A model generated the notes under the pieces. That model was not told where the DNA came from. It saw only the letters and a program-made list of their open reading frames with translations, and searched no databases. Shown piece by piece: positions 43,228 through 52,523 of a stretch of DNA of 64,000 nucleotides; the first letter of the stretch is position 1, and each line of letters opens with the position of its first letter. Where the stretch lies: contig NZ_BMCM01000002.1 of the NCBI RefSeq assembly GCF_014635185.1, positions 310,001 to 374,000 on the forward strand, given 5' to 3'. Made by a program: the position numbers and the translations under genes. The DNA comes from Microbacterium murale (GTDB lineage Bacteria > Actinomycetota > Actinomycetes > Actinomycetales > Microbacteriaceae).

Positions 43228-44085
43228 ATGAGCATCCAGTCAACAATCGAAGCCGCCGCGTCGACCCTTCCGCCGTCACTCGCCCGCGTCGCCGCGGTCA
43301 TACGGGAGAATCCGTCCATCGTCATCGACATGACGATCAACGAGCTCGCCGATGCCTGCAGCACATCCGTCGCCTCCGTGGTGCGGTTCTGCCGCGCCAT
43401 CGGGTTCAGCGGATACGCTCCTCTGCGCATGGCGCTCGCGACAGAGCTCGGCAAAGAGGCCGCGCAGTTCTCTACACGAGGGGCATTCGGCTCTGAGATC
43501 TCGGACGAGGACTCGCTGTCTGAAGCCGTGTCGAAACTCGCCGCTCTCGAACTCCTCGCGATCGAGGAGACCGTCGCACAACTCGACTTCGACGTCCTCG
43601 AGTCCGCGATCTCCGACATCGACGGAGCTGATCGCATCCTGCTCTATGGAATCGGCGCCAGCCAGTTCGTCGCCGAAGACCTCGCGCACAAGCTACTGCG
43701 AGTCGGACGCAACGCCCACGTGCTCACCGATCCGCACGAGGCGATCGCCGCGACAGTGCTGAATGCAGGACCGACCGTCGCCGTGGGATTCTCGCACTCG
43801 GGCGTCACCCCTGAGACACTGCGCTTCCTGCGCACGGCCGGCGACAACGGTGCCTCGACGATCGCCGTGACCTCGGCGAAGGGCTCCCCGCTCGCCGACG
43901 CCGCAGATCACGCCCTCTTCACCGAGGTCAGGGAGTCCACGTTCCGCGCCGGCGCCATGGTCAGTCGCATCGCTCAGCTCGCTCTCGTCGACTGTCTGTT
44001 CGTCGGCGTCGCCAAGCGCCGTTTCGCCGAGACCGTGGACGCTCTGCAGCGCACCCGCGACGCGACCCGCGCACTGCGCGACTGA
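43228..44085 (+). CDS. MurR/RpiR family transcriptional regulator
   Basis: A 285-residue regulator: N-terminal RpiR HTH (ADACSTSVASVVRFCRAIGFSGY, extent about residues 48-70) and a C-terminal SIS sugar-phosphate-binding domain (LLYGIGASQFVAEDLAHKLLRVG and VAVGFSHSGVTPETL). It probably senses MurNAc-6-phosphate or a related sugar phosphate and controls the divergent murK-murQ operon. The ATG has a good ribosome site (CGGAGGAG). It ends 9 bases before the convergent DUF998 gene. Confidence 0.9.
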   Translation: MSIQSTIEAAASTLPPSLARVAAVIRENPSIVIDMTINELADACSTSVASVVRFCRAIGFSGYAPLRMALATELGKEAAQFSTRGAFGSEISDEDSLSEAVSKLAALELLAIEETVAQLDFDVLESAISDIDGADRILLYGIGASQFVAEDLAHKLLRVGRNAHVLTDPHEAIAATVLNAGPTVAVGFSHSGVTPETLRFLRTAGDNGASTIAVTSAKGSPLADAADHALFTEVRESTFRAGAMVSRIAQLALVDCLFVGVAKRRFAETVDALQRTRDATRALRD

Positions 44086-44094
44086 CTCCTCGCG

Positions 44095-45234
44095 TCAGGG
44101 GCTGCCCTCTGAGGCAGTCGCGGGGCTCATCTCGGCGCCAGCCGGGGAGACCTCCTCGGCAGCCCTGAGGAAGACGATGATCCAACTGAAGATCAGCACG
44201 GCGGCGATCAACTCGACAGCGGTCAGATTGTAGTAACCCGTCGCGAAGAACACGGCCAGCAGCACGATCACGGCGACGTAGGCGTAGCCGAGCGCGATGA
44301 ACACCTTGGAGATCGCCGGCAGCAACCACGGCAGCGCGATCACGACTCCGGCGAACGCGACCGCCATTCCGGTGGCGACGGTGTTGTGCACCACGAAGAA
44401 CGCGTCGACTGGGAAGATGCCCACGCAGGTGAGGAAGATGCCGATGAGGATCATCCCGATGCGCACGAGGCGGCGACCACGCGCATCCCTCGGCGCATCG
44501 ACGGACAGCCCGGCGGTCGAGTAGCGCGCGATGGTGGTGATGATGATGCCCGCGACGATGAGGGTGCCGTTGAAGATCCAGGACGAATCGTTGCTCGCCA
44601 TTCCGAGAGCCGAGAGGTTGTCCTGCCACCAGTGCGCATCGGTGGCGGTGAGCATGCTGGCGAACGCACCCACCACGAGGAATATCGCCAGCACGAGCGA
44701 CAGCGACATCGGGGTAAGCGACACGGCGCTGAGGAAGCAGACGTACGCGGTCAATGCGAATGCGACGGCGACGAGCACCGCACCGGGGAAGGCGAAGACC
44801 GGCGCGTCGGTGAAGCTGCGGGCCAGGAGCGCCGCTATCCCAGCCCAGCCGAGGAGCGCGGTGACCGCGTACGCGAGCGCGATGGCGGCGACGTCGTACC
44901 AGCGCAGTCGGTCGTCGCGCATCGCGAGTCCGTCGCTGTGGATGACGCGTCGACCCGGTCGGACGCCGAAGCGTCCCAGCAACGCCGACAGCACCGCGAC
45001 GACCGCCCCGCCGATCGAGGCGTACGTGCCGATCGAACGCGCACCGACGATCGACAGCTCATGCCCCCAGAAGACGAAGATCGACACGAGGAATCCGACG
45101 ACGAAGAACACCGCTCCCACCAGGAGGGCTGCCGTTTCAAGCGGTATCGCCTTTCCCTGCGGAGCACCCAGCAGAGTCCGCCATGAGAACGATCGGGGCC
45201 TGTTCACTGAAGTGTCGATCTCTCGATCGGTCAC
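44095..45234 (-). CDS. DUF998-like multi-span membrane protein
   Basis: A 379-residue protein with about nine membrane segments. WWQDNLSALGMASNDSSWIFNGTLI (extent about residues 220-244) followed by RLVRIGMILIGIFLTCVGIFP is typical of DUF998, a family of unknown role. The GTG start at 45234 makes a GTGA overlap with the phosphoribosyltransferase stop and fixes the N-terminus. The pairing with the phosphoribosyltransferase is tight, so the two may act together, but no function can be assigned. Confidence 0.78.
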   Translation of the reverse strand: MTDREIDTSVNRPRSFSWRTLLGAPQGKAIPLETAALLVGAVFFVVGFLVSIFVFWGHELSIVGARSIGTYASIGGAVVAVLSALLGRFGVRPGRRVIHSDGLAMRDDRLRWYDVAAIALAYAVTALLGWAGIAALLARSFTDAPVFAFPGAVLVAVAFALTAYVCFLSAVSLTPMSLSLVLAIFLVVGAFASMLTATDAHWWQDNLSALGMASNDSSWIFNGTLIVAGIIITTIARYSTAGLSVDAPRDARGRRLVRIGMILIGIFLTCVGIFPVDAFFVVHNTVATGMAVAFAGVVIALPWLLPAISKVFIALGYAYVAVIVLLAVFFATGYYNLTAVELIAAVLIFSWIIVFLRAAEEVSPAGAEMSPATASEGSP

Positions 45235-45740
45235 GCCGTGGGCGGCAGACCGAGGTCTTCCTCGCGGACCGTGCCCTGGAACGACCACGGGAAGTTGATC
45301 CACAGATCCGTGTCCTTCCAGGCGTAGTCGGGCTGGATGATCGTCGATGGCTTCGTGTAGATCGTCACGGATCGCACTTCGGCGCCCTTGGCCTGCAGCA
45401 GTTCGACCGCGAGCGCCAGCGTGCGACCGGAGTCTGCGACGTCGTCGACCAGCAGTACGCGGCGCCCGTCGAGGTATGCCATGTCGAGCTCGGGCGGCAG
45501 CACCTCGGGGGCGTCAAGGACTGTGCCGATGCCGGTGTAGAACTCGACATTGATCGCGCCGCAGTTCTTCGATCCGAGCCCGTAGGCGATCGCGCCGGCC
45601 GGCAGCAGCCCACCGCGGGCGATCGCGACGACCACCTCCGGTTCGAAGCCGCTGGCGACGATGCTGCGGGCGAGATCTCGTGTCGCCGCCCCGAAGCCGT
45701 CCCAGGTGAGTGTCTCGCGTTCGATCGCAGCATCCGTCAT
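45231..45740 (-). CDS. phosphoribosyltransferase, xanthine-guanine type
   Basis: A 169-residue type I phosphoribosyltransferase. The PRPP loop reads RRVLLVDDVADSGRTL (about residue 92) and IARGGLLPAG is the pyrophosphate loop; the C-terminal WINFPW resembles Gpt-like enzymes that salvage xanthine, guanine or hypoxanthine. The ATG has AGGAGG directly upstream, which with CACAAT before it gives a very short or no leader. Confidence 0.86.
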   Translation of the reverse strand: MTDAAIERETLTWDGFGAATRDLARSIVASGFEPEVVVAIARGGLLPAGAIAYGLGSKNCGAINVEFYTGIGTVLDAPEVLPPELDMAYLDGRRVLLVDDVADSGRTLALAVELLQAKGAEVRSVTIYTKPSTIIQPDYAWKDTDLWINFPWSFQGTVREEDLGLPPTA

Positions 45741-45756
45741 CCTCCTATTGTGCCGG

Positions 45757-45815
45757 TAGAATCATCGGTGTCCGGACTCGCCCGAAAAGGGCGCCGGTGC
45801 CCGAAAAAGGGGCAC
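45757..45815 (+). promoter_or_regulatory. -10 box and twin GAAAA-loop hairpins in a leader RNA
   Basis: TAGAAT (45757-45762) is a -10 box. About 15 bases on, two hairpins stand side by side: CGCCC-gaaaa-GGGCG (45779-45793) and GTGCCC-gaaaaag-GGGCAC (45797-45815). They lie in a leader of about 120 bases before the TPP-enzyme gene. The pair could be an attenuator or part of a regulatory RNA; I do not recognise a known class. Confidence 0.5.
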
Positions 45816-45887
45816 GAAGCATTCGCTGCGATGCCGCGCGAAGCGAGACACACACGGAATCGATCCGTCGTCTCGAAAGGCATTCCC

Positions 45888-47624
45888 ATGCCCACTGTCT
45901 CCGCCCATGTCGCCCTCACCCTCGCCGAGCACATCGATGCCGTCTTCGGCGTGATGGGCAATGGCAACGCCTACTTCCTCGATGCACTCGAGCGCCAGAC
46001 CTCTGCGGAGTTCACGGCGGTGCGCCACGAGCAGGGCGCCGTCGTCGCCGCCGACGCCCACCATCGTGCATCCGGCCGGATCGCCGCGGCCACCTCGACC
46101 TACGGTGCTGGCTTCACGAACACGCTCACGGCGCTGGCCGAATCGGTGCAGGCGCACATCCCCCTCGTGCTCGTGGTCGGCGACGAGCCCACCTCCGGCC
46201 CTCGCCCGTGGGACGTCGACCAGATCGCGCTCGCCAGCGCCGTCGGCGCACGCACCTACACGGTCGGACGAGCGGATGCCGCGGCGACCACCATCATCGC
46301 GATCGAGCACGCTCTCACCTATCGCGTGCCGGTCGTGCTCGCGATCCCGTACGACGTCGCCGCCCTCGAAGCGGGTCCGGTGCCGCCCGCTCCCGCGCCG
46401 CGCATCCCCGCGCCGGTCCATCCGACGGGCGAGTTCGCCGAGGGGATGCTGGATGACATCGCCGCCGCACTGCACGATGCGGAGCGGCCATTCCTGCTCG
46501 CGGGCCGAGGCGCATGGCTCGCCGGTGCCGGCGACGCATTGGGCACTCTTGCCGAGGTGACCGGGGCGCTCACGGCATCCACCGCTCTCGGCCGCGGCGT
46601 CTTCCCCGCCGCAGAGTATGACCTCGGCGTCACTGGTGGTTTCGGCGCCGAGGGCGCCATGGAGCTCGTACGGCAGGCCGATGTCGCCATCGTCTTCGGC
46701 GCATCGCTGAATCAGTTCACGATGCGATTCGGCGAGCTGTTCGCTCCCGGAACGCGAGTGTTCCAGGTCGATGTCGCCCCGGCTGCGACTCATGCGCACG
46801 TCGGCGGGTTCGTCCGCGGCGATGCGCGGGTCATCGCGGAGGCTCTGGTGGAGCGCGTGCGGGAAAGGCGTCCGGGCCTGCCCGTACTTCGGAGAAGTGC
46901 ACGTTCTTCGGAGGATTCCGGCGAAACTCTCCGAGCGAAGCGCCGTTCTCCGAGCGAAGAGCACGCACCGTGGCGCGAATCCGTCGATCTGCGAGCAGCG
47001 CGCAGTTATGAGCCTGGAGAAGATCTCGCACCGGACGGCCGTCTCGACCCGCGCTCGGCCGCCCGGCGCATCGCCGAACTCCTGCCGGAGGACCGGGTCG
47101 TGGTCTCCGACGGCGGACACTTCATCGGCTGGGCGAACATGTACTGGCCAGTCTCCTCCCCCGACCGCATGATGATGATCGGCACGGCGTTCCAGGCGAT
47201 CGGTCAGGGCTGGCCGAGCGTCGTCGGTGCGACGAGAGCGCGGCCGGAGTCGACGATCGTACTGACCTCGGGCGACGGCGGCGGGCTCATGGCCATCGCC
47301 GATCTGGAGTCGGCAGTGCGTGCCTCACGCGGTCACGGCTGCGCGGTGATCTGGAACGATGCCGCATACGGCGCCGAAGTGCATCTCTACGGTCTCAAGG
47401 GTCTTGCTGAGGAGCCGATGCGCATCCCGCAGGTCGACTTCGCGGCGTTCGCGGCAGCCGTCGGCGCCGAAGGCGTGGTCGTGCAGACACTCGATGACCT
47501 CGATCGCCTGGCCACCTGGTCTGGCGAGTCCCCTGACGAGCGTCCGTTCCTCCTGCTCGACCTGCGCATCTCTCCCACCGTCATCGCGCCGTACCAGCAG
47601 GAGATCATCCGTGTGAACAGCTGA
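45888..47624 (+). CDS. thiamine pyrophosphate-dependent enzyme (acetolactate synthase-like)
   Basis: A 578-residue protein of the POX/acetolactate synthase/decarboxylase superfamily. The activating Glu is in AVRHEQGAVVAADAHHRAS (about residue 47), the central domain starts near FLLAGRGAWLAG, and the TPP motif is SGDGGGLMAIADLESAVR...WNDAAYG (about 462-492). It differs from true acetolactate synthases and I cannot name the substrate. A low-conservation, Ser/Arg-rich insertion of about 26 residues (46890-46975) lies between the middle and C-terminal domains. The ATG has AAAGG upstream. Confidence 0.84.
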   Translation: MPTVSAHVALTLAEHIDAVFGVMGNGNAYFLDALERQTSAEFTAVRHEQGAVVAADAHHRASGRIAAATSTYGAGFTNTLTALAESVQAHIPLVLVVGDEPTSGPRPWDVDQIALASAVGARTYTVGRADAAATTIIAIEHALTYRVPVVLAIPYDVAALEAGPVPPAPAPRIPAPVHPTGEFAEGMLDDIAAALHDAERPFLLAGRGAWLAGAGDALGTLAEVTGALTASTALGRGVFPAAEYDLGVTGGFGAEGAMELVRQADVAIVFGASLNQFTMRFGELFAPGTRVFQVDVAPAATHAHVGGFVRGDARVIAEALVERVRERRPGLPVLRRSARSSEDSGETLRAKRRSPSEEHAPWRESVDLRAARSYEPGEDLAPDGRLDPRSAARRIAELLPEDRVVVSDGGHFIGWANMYWPVSSPDRMMMIGTAFQAIGQGWPSVVGATRARPESTIVLTSGDGGGLMAIADLESAVRASRGHGCAVIWNDAAYGAEVHLYGLKGLAEEPMRIPQVDFAAFAAAVGAEGVVVQTLDDLDRLATWSGESPDERPFLLLDLRISPTVIAPYQQEIIRVNS

Positions 47625-47637
47625 CACGCGGGCCGCG

Positions 47638-49386
47638 TCAGTCGAACTGCTCGAGCCCCTGCACCCGGACCTGTTCGAGATCGAGGTGAGCCGAGATCCG
47701 GCGGACGACGAGATCGTCGACGGTGCCCGAACGGCGCAGACCGAGCAGCACCTCGCGCTCGTGTTCGAGCACCGCGAGCTTGAGCCGCGAGAACTCCTCG
47801 TGACGCACGAGGGGCGAGCGCTGAGCGAGGTCGACGTCGGCAGAGGTCGCGACCATCTGCAGCGTGGTGCCATCCAGCAGCCCCGCCGCGCGCGGCGCAT
47901 CCGTCACGGCACCGTCCGCCAACGGATCGGGCGCATCCAGCAGATCTTCCATTGCCCCGACCTCGGCGTCGATGAGCGCACGCTCCCTGGCCATCGACCG
48001 CGCATTGGCGAGCTCGAGCATCTCGTACCCTTCGCGCCGCACGCGATCGCGCACCTCGTCACTGATTCCGTGCTCGGCCGCCAACGTGTCCAGCGACGCC
48101 ATCGCCGCACCGGAGATCGCGCGCTCGGCGAGCTCGTACTCCTCGTCCTCACCGTGGTCAACTGGGAAGCCCGCCCAGCGCACGACGGCCGGAAGGAGCG
48201 GCCCCTGCACGAGCAGACTGAGCACGATCACACCTGCGGTGACGAAGACGATGTCGTCGCGCCCGTCCAGCGGCACTCCGTCAGCGGTCGTGAGCGGAAC
48301 CGAGAGCGCGATCGCGAGCGAGATCGCACCGCGCATGCCCGCGACGGTGCTCACGATCTGGGCACGGGTGCGCAGGCCGCGAGGCATGGCAGCACCGCCT
48401 CCGATGCGCTGGAACGGCACCGCCAGGAGCTGGAAGAGGAAACGAACCACGAGCAGCGTCACCCAGACGGCGACGGTGGCGAGCGTGAGCCAGCCGACCG
48501 TCTGGATGGACGTCTGATGCATGACCCACTGCACCTCCAGGCCGATCAGCGCGAAGAGGGCCCCGTTGAGCAGGAAGACGCCGAACGGCCATGCGGCCTC
48601 GGCCTGCCGGCGCGAGGCGGCTGTGGTCACCTGCGAGCTGAGGTATGCAGAGATGAGACCCGCGACCACGACCGCCAGAACCCCGGATGCGTGGATCATC
48701 TCTGCGAGCATGAACGCTGCGAACGGCACCAGCAGCATCGTCACGTTGATCGTGATCGTCGTCCGTACTCGGCGCAGCAGCAGCCATGCCGCTGCAGCGA
48801 CGGCTCCTCCGACTGCGATGCCGCCGATGTACGAGACCAGGACAGTCCAGGTGATCATGAGCGGCGTGACCTGCCCGCCGACCGCCAACGACACCGCGAT
48901 CGCGTAGAGCACGAGAGCGGTGCCGTCGTTCGTCAGACTCTCGGCCTTCAGCTTCATGAACGACCGTCGCGGCAGCAGACGTCCGAGTGCGGCGACGGCG
49001 GTCGCGTCGGGCGGGGCCACGGCCGCGCCGAGGATCAGGGCGATCTCCCACGGCAGCCCGAACAGCACGGCGACTCCCGCGACGGCGAACGCCGAAGCGA
49101 CGACGAGCAGCGTGCTCATCGGCAGGATGTAGCGGAAGTCTCGACGGATCGAGCGCAGCGACGTCGTGAGGCTCTCCCAGTACAGCATCACCGGGAGGAA
49201 CAGCAGCAGCACGGTCTCGGGCGGCAGCTGCACCTCGCGCAGCGCCGGCACGAACCCGAGCAGCAGCCCGAACACGACGAGGACGAGCGGAAGCGCCAGC
49301 CGCACCCTCGGCGCGAGCATCGTCCCCACCAGAATCGTCAGCCCCAGCAGGACCGTGATCTCCAGACCTTCCATACGCGCACCCAT
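47638..49386 (-). CDS. Na+/H+ antiporter, CPA1 (NhaP) family
   Basis: A 582-residue antiporter: about 12 membrane segments, with AAVAPPDATAVAALGRLLP (about residue 122) and LKAESLTNDGTALVLY (about 146), the ion-binding regions of CPA1 proteins, then a long soluble C-terminal tail (about 160 residues) predicted helical. It would exchange Na+ or K+ for H+. An ATG four codons in (49374) is an equal start candidate; neither has a good ribosome site. A short hairpin (49389-49403) lies just upstream of the start. Confidence 0.92.
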   Translation of the reverse strand: MGARMEGLEITVLLGLTILVGTMLAPRVRLALPLVLVVFGLLLGFVPALREVQLPPETVLLLFLPVMLYWESLTTSLRSIRRDFRYILPMSTLLVVASAFAVAGVAVLFGLPWEIALILGAAVAPPDATAVAALGRLLPRRSFMKLKAESLTNDGTALVLYAIAVSLAVGGQVTPLMITWTVLVSYIGGIAVGGAVAAAAWLLLRRVRTTITINVTMLLVPFAAFMLAEMIHASGVLAVVVAGLISAYLSSQVTTAASRRQAEAAWPFGVFLLNGALFALIGLEVQWVMHQTSIQTVGWLTLATVAVWVTLLVVRFLFQLLAVPFQRIGGGAAMPRGLRTRAQIVSTVAGMRGAISLAIALSVPLTTADGVPLDGRDDIVFVTAGVIVLSLLVQGPLLPAVVRWAGFPVDHGEDEEYELAERAISGAAMASLDTLAAEHGISDEVRDRVRREGYEMLELANARSMARERALIDAEVGAMEDLLDAPDPLADGAVTDAPRAAGLLDGTTLQMVATSADVDLAQRSPLVRHEEFSRLKLAVLEHEREVLLGLRRSGTVDDLVVRRISAHLDLEQVRVQGLEQFD

Positions 49387-49487
49387 CTGCCGTCACGGAC
49401 GGCGCGACGTGCTCAGGACACAGCGCCCGTCAAGGACAAGGTATTCCCGAAAATGCCCGCATGAAAGAGGTTCGCCCGCAGTGCGCG

Positions 49488-49868
49488 TCAGCTCGCAGCG
49501 CTGTAATCGGGCAGCTGCTGGAGCGTCCAGGTGTTGCCGTCGGGATCGTCGAACGTGACGAACCTGCCCCAGGCCTGCTCTTCGACGCCGTTCGCCTCGA
49601 CGCCGGCATCACGCAGCTGCGCGAGCGCCGCATCCGCATCGGGCACGACGACCTGAATCGTGTTCTGTTTGCCCGGTTCGAGGTCCACCCCGAGACCGGT
49701 TCCGAAGGCGATCGAGCAGGCCGAACCCGGCGGAGTCATCTGCACGAATCGCAGCCCCTCGAACGGCACCTGATCATGATCGGCGTTGAAGCCGATCTTG
49801 ACGTAGAAGTCCTTCGCGCGGTCGACATCCGTGACCGGCACGAAGATGAGTTCGATCTTCCAATCCAT
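49488..49868 (-). CDS. VOC (glyoxalase-fold) protein
   Basis: A 126-residue vicinal-oxygen-chelate protein: WKIELIFVPVTDVDRAKDFYVKIGF at the N-terminus and the C-terminal WGRFVTFDDPDGNTWTLQQLP. One domain, likely dimeric; role unknown. The ATG has a strong ribosome site (AGGAGG, 8 bases). It lies downstream of the response regulator in the same direction, separated by about 80 bases. Confidence 0.86.
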   Translation of the reverse strand: MDWKIELIFVPVTDVDRAKDFYVKIGFNADHDQVPFEGLRFVQMTPPGSACSIAFGTGLGVDLEPGKQNTIQVVVPDADAALAQLRDAGVEANGVEEQAWGRFVTFDDPDGNTWTLQQLPDYSAAS

Positions 49869-49947
49869 CGTGTACTCCTCCTGGCAGGCGTCGGCGCCCG
49901 TCGGTGTCCACGGTACGCGCGGCCACCGACATCGACCAGCTACGGGC

Positions 49948-50571
49948 TCAGACCCAGCCCTTGTCCTGAGCGATCCGCACGGCTTGCGCCCTGTTCGATG
50001 CTCCGACCTTGCCGATCGCCGCTGAGAGGTTGTTGCGCACGGTACCCGCCGATAGGAAGATCTCGGATGCGATCGCCGCCGCGCTGCGACCGTCAGCGGC
50101 GAGTCGCAGCACCTGCTGCTCTCGTTCACTGAGCGGATTCGCGCCATCGAACAGGCTCGCCTCGGCCAGAGCGTGATCGACGACCCGCATCCCGGCGTGC
50201 ACCCGGCGCACCGCGTCGGCGAGCTGCTCGGCAGGAGCATCCTTCACCACGAATCCGCTGGCCCCGGCATCCAGGGCGGATCGCAGATAACCCGGCCGCG
50301 CGAAGGTCGTCACGATGAGCACGCGAGTGTCGGAGTTCGCCGCGCGCACCGCGCGCGTCGCGGCGATGCCGTCCATACCGGGCATCTGAATGTCCATCAG
50401 ACACACGTCCGGCTCTGTCCTGGCCACCACCTGAACGGCTTCATCACCGTCTGCGGCGACGCCGACCACGGTGAGGTCCTCCTCGAGCTCCAGCAGCGCC
50501 GCGAGCGCACCTCTCAGCATCGCCTGATCGTCGACGATGACGAGACGGATCCGTTCCGCATCGCTCACCAT
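49948..50571 (-). CDS. NarL/DesR-type response regulator
   Basis: A 207-residue regulator with a receiver domain (acidic pocket VIVDDQAMLRG, phosphorylated Asp in CLMDIQMPGMDG, about residue 57) and a LuxR-type HTH (LSEREQQVLRLAADGRSAAAIASEIFLSAGTVRNNLS, extent about 147-183). It overlaps the kinase gene by 7 bases. It probably controls the ABC exporter genes upstream in the same operon. Confidence 0.93.
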   Translation of the reverse strand: MVSDAERIRLVIVDDQAMLRGALAALLELEEDLTVVGVAADGDEAVQVVARTEPDVCLMDIQMPGMDGIAATRAVRAANSDTRVLIVTTFARPGYLRSALDAGASGFVVKDAPAEQLADAVRRVHAGMRVVDHALAEASLFDGANPLSEREQQVLRLAADGRSAAAIASEIFLSAGTVRNNLSAAIGKVGASNRAQAVRIAQDKGWV

Positions 50572-51749
50572 GTCACCTCCACGCGAGTGCCGCCGGATTC
50601 GCCTGTGCGCACGTCGAACATCGCACCGCCGATGGTGGCGCGCTCACGCATACCCCGCACCCCGCTGCCCTCACGCCCCGCGAACCCGGAGCCGTCGTCG
50701 ATCACCGTGAAGCTGCCAGGCGCGATGTGCACCGTGACGCTGCCGGCACCGGCGTGCCGAAGCACGTTGGTCGTGGCCTCGCGGAGGATCCAGCTCGCCG
50801 TCAGCGATTGCGCCGGCGAGAGGGCCGTGGCATCCCCCTCCACGCGCATCGCCACGTCGACCGAATGCAAGGCGTCCCGACATGAGTCCAGCTGCTCGAC
50901 GAGTGCCGCGCTGCGCACGCCGGCAACCGTCGCCCGCACGCCGGCGATCGCCTCGGCGGTGAGCGACTCGATGTCGGCGAGCTCGGCTTTCGCCCGCTCC
51001 GGATCGCTGTCGATGAGCCGTCGCACGAGCTGCGCCTTCAGGCTCACGACGGTCAGAGAGTGCCCGACCAGGTCGTGCACGTCACGTGCGACCGCCTCGC
51101 GTCCTTCGCTCGTGGCCAACTCGAGTCCGAGCTCCTCGGCCTGCGCCGACCGGATGATGAGACTCGTCGAGACCGTGTTGACCGCGCCGAGCAGTGCGAT
51201 GATCGCGAGGATCGAGAGATAGGCAGGGCCCTGCGGCGTCAGGAATACGACCAGCGCCGTGACGGCGACACATGCCGCCAACGTGAGCCAATGCGCGAGC
51301 CGGGTGAGGCCGTAGGACGCGAACGACATGATGAACGGGAGGAAGCTCAGCGCCGATCCACCCACACTCGGGATCGTCAGCGCGGCGGACACGATCATCC
51401 CGCCGAACGCGACCCATTGGATCGGCTTCGGGCGCGTGGTGAGCCCACCGCCGCCGAAGCTCATGCCATTCATGAAGCCGGCGACGTAGATCACGACGAA
51501 CGCTCCGAGCGCGATCCAGCCCGTGGTGATCCACATCTGCGCCGCTTCCGATCGCAGCAGTGCCATCAGCGGGTAGATGAGGAACACGAGCCAGAGGGCG
51601 GCCATCAGCCAGCCGTATCGCTCCCAGGGCGAGCCGGATCCACGTCTGCGGCGTCGCGACCCGACCACGTTCCCGGTGGCCGCCCATGCCGCCGGAGCGG
51701 CGCCGGCCGCAGAGGCCGTCGCCGCTTCCCTGGTCACGTCATCCGCCAT
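50565..51749 (-). CDS. sensor histidine kinase, DesK-like
   Basis: A 394-residue kinase with five or six membrane segments in residues about 35-195, the HisKA_3 phosphorylation site AVARDVHDLVGHSLTVVSL (about 238-256) and a C-terminal ATPase domain (VIDDGSGFAGREGSGVRGMRERA). DesK-type kinases sense membrane state or cell-envelope stress. It lies 10 bases after the ABC permease gene and overlaps the response regulator. Confidence 0.93.
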   Translation of the reverse strand: MADDVTREAATASAAGAAPAAWAATGNVVGSRRRRRGSGSPWERYGWLMAALWLVFLIYPLMALLRSEAAQMWITTGWIALGAFVVIYVAGFMNGMSFGGGGLTTRPKPIQWVAFGGMIVSAALTIPSVGGSALSFLPFIMSFASYGLTRLAHWLTLAACVAVTALVVFLTPQGPAYLSILAIIALLGAVNTVSTSLIIRSAQAEELGLELATSEGREAVARDVHDLVGHSLTVVSLKAQLVRRLIDSDPERAKAELADIESLTAEAIAGVRATVAGVRSAALVEQLDSCRDALHSVDVAMRVEGDATALSPAQSLTASWILREATTNVLRHAGAGSVTVHIAPGSFTVIDDGSGFAGREGSGVRGMRERATIGGAMFDVRTGESGGTRVEVTW

Positions 51750-51759
51750 GCTTTCGACC

Positions 51760-52521
51760 TTATCGGCGGGAGCGCGAACGCTTGACGCCGATGGCCACGA
51801 GGGCGGCGAACACGATGAGCCACACTGCGATGTTCAGCGCGACCATCCACAGCGACTCGGTCTGCCCAGTCGTGAGCACCCCGTCGGTGAGCGGCCAGCG
51901 GCTCAGCGCCACAAAGCCGTACAGCGGCGTGAACCGGGCGATGTCGAGCATCACGCCGTCGAGCGGCATGAAGACGTTCCCGAAGAAGGCGAAGAAGGTC
52001 ATCGAGATGGACGCCAGCGCCGCCGCCGTATCCGAGTTGAAGAACAGCCCGACCCCGAGTCCGTACAGTCCGAACATCAATCCGACTCCGAGGATGATCC
52101 CCGCCGTCGCCCACCAGCGCCAGGCCTCCGTCACCTCGGCGCCGGTCAGCAGGCCGGCGGCGAAGACGGCGATCATCGCGAGCGCGGCGAAGGCGACCGC
52201 GGTGAGCAGCTTCGTCATCGCGTATCCGGCTGTGCTGAGCGGCGTCATCGCGAGCTGCCTCCCCCAGCCCTGCTTCGCCTCGGTGGCGGCGAGCGAGGTG
52301 ATCGAGCTCATGGCGACGGCTGTGCCGTAGGCGGCCATCGACACCATGACGTAGAACTTGACGTTGCCGTGCCCTGCAGTGATCTCGCCGTACCCCATGC
52401 TCGCGCCGAACAGCAGGTACATCGCGACCGGCATGCCGAGCGTGAACGCGAGGGTGTACGGGTTGCGGATCTGGCGCATCGCCTCGACGCGCATCATCGT
52501 GGGTGAGAGTGACATGGTCAT
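51760..52521 (-). CDS. ABC-2 type transporter permease
   Basis: A 253-residue permease with six membrane segments; the N-terminal part (MRVEAMRQIRNPYTLAFTLGMPVAMYLLFG, extent about residues 7-36) is typical of ABC-2 exporters for drugs or lipids. It follows the ATPase gene by 2 bases and precedes the two-component genes, a common exporter-DesKR arrangement. Confidence 0.9.
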   Translation of the reverse strand: MTMSLSPTMMRVEAMRQIRNPYTLAFTLGMPVAMYLLFGASMGYGEITAGHGNVKFYVMVSMAAYGTAVAMSSITSLAATEAKQGWGRQLAMTPLSTAGYAMTKLLTAVAFAALAMIAVFAAGLLTGAEVTEAWRWWATAGIILGVGLMFGLYGLGVGLFFNSDTAAALASISMTFFAFFGNVFMPLDGVMLDIARFTPLYGFVALSRWPLTDGVLTTGQTESLWMVALNIAVWLIVFAALVAIGVKRSRSRR

Positions 52522-52523
52522 GA

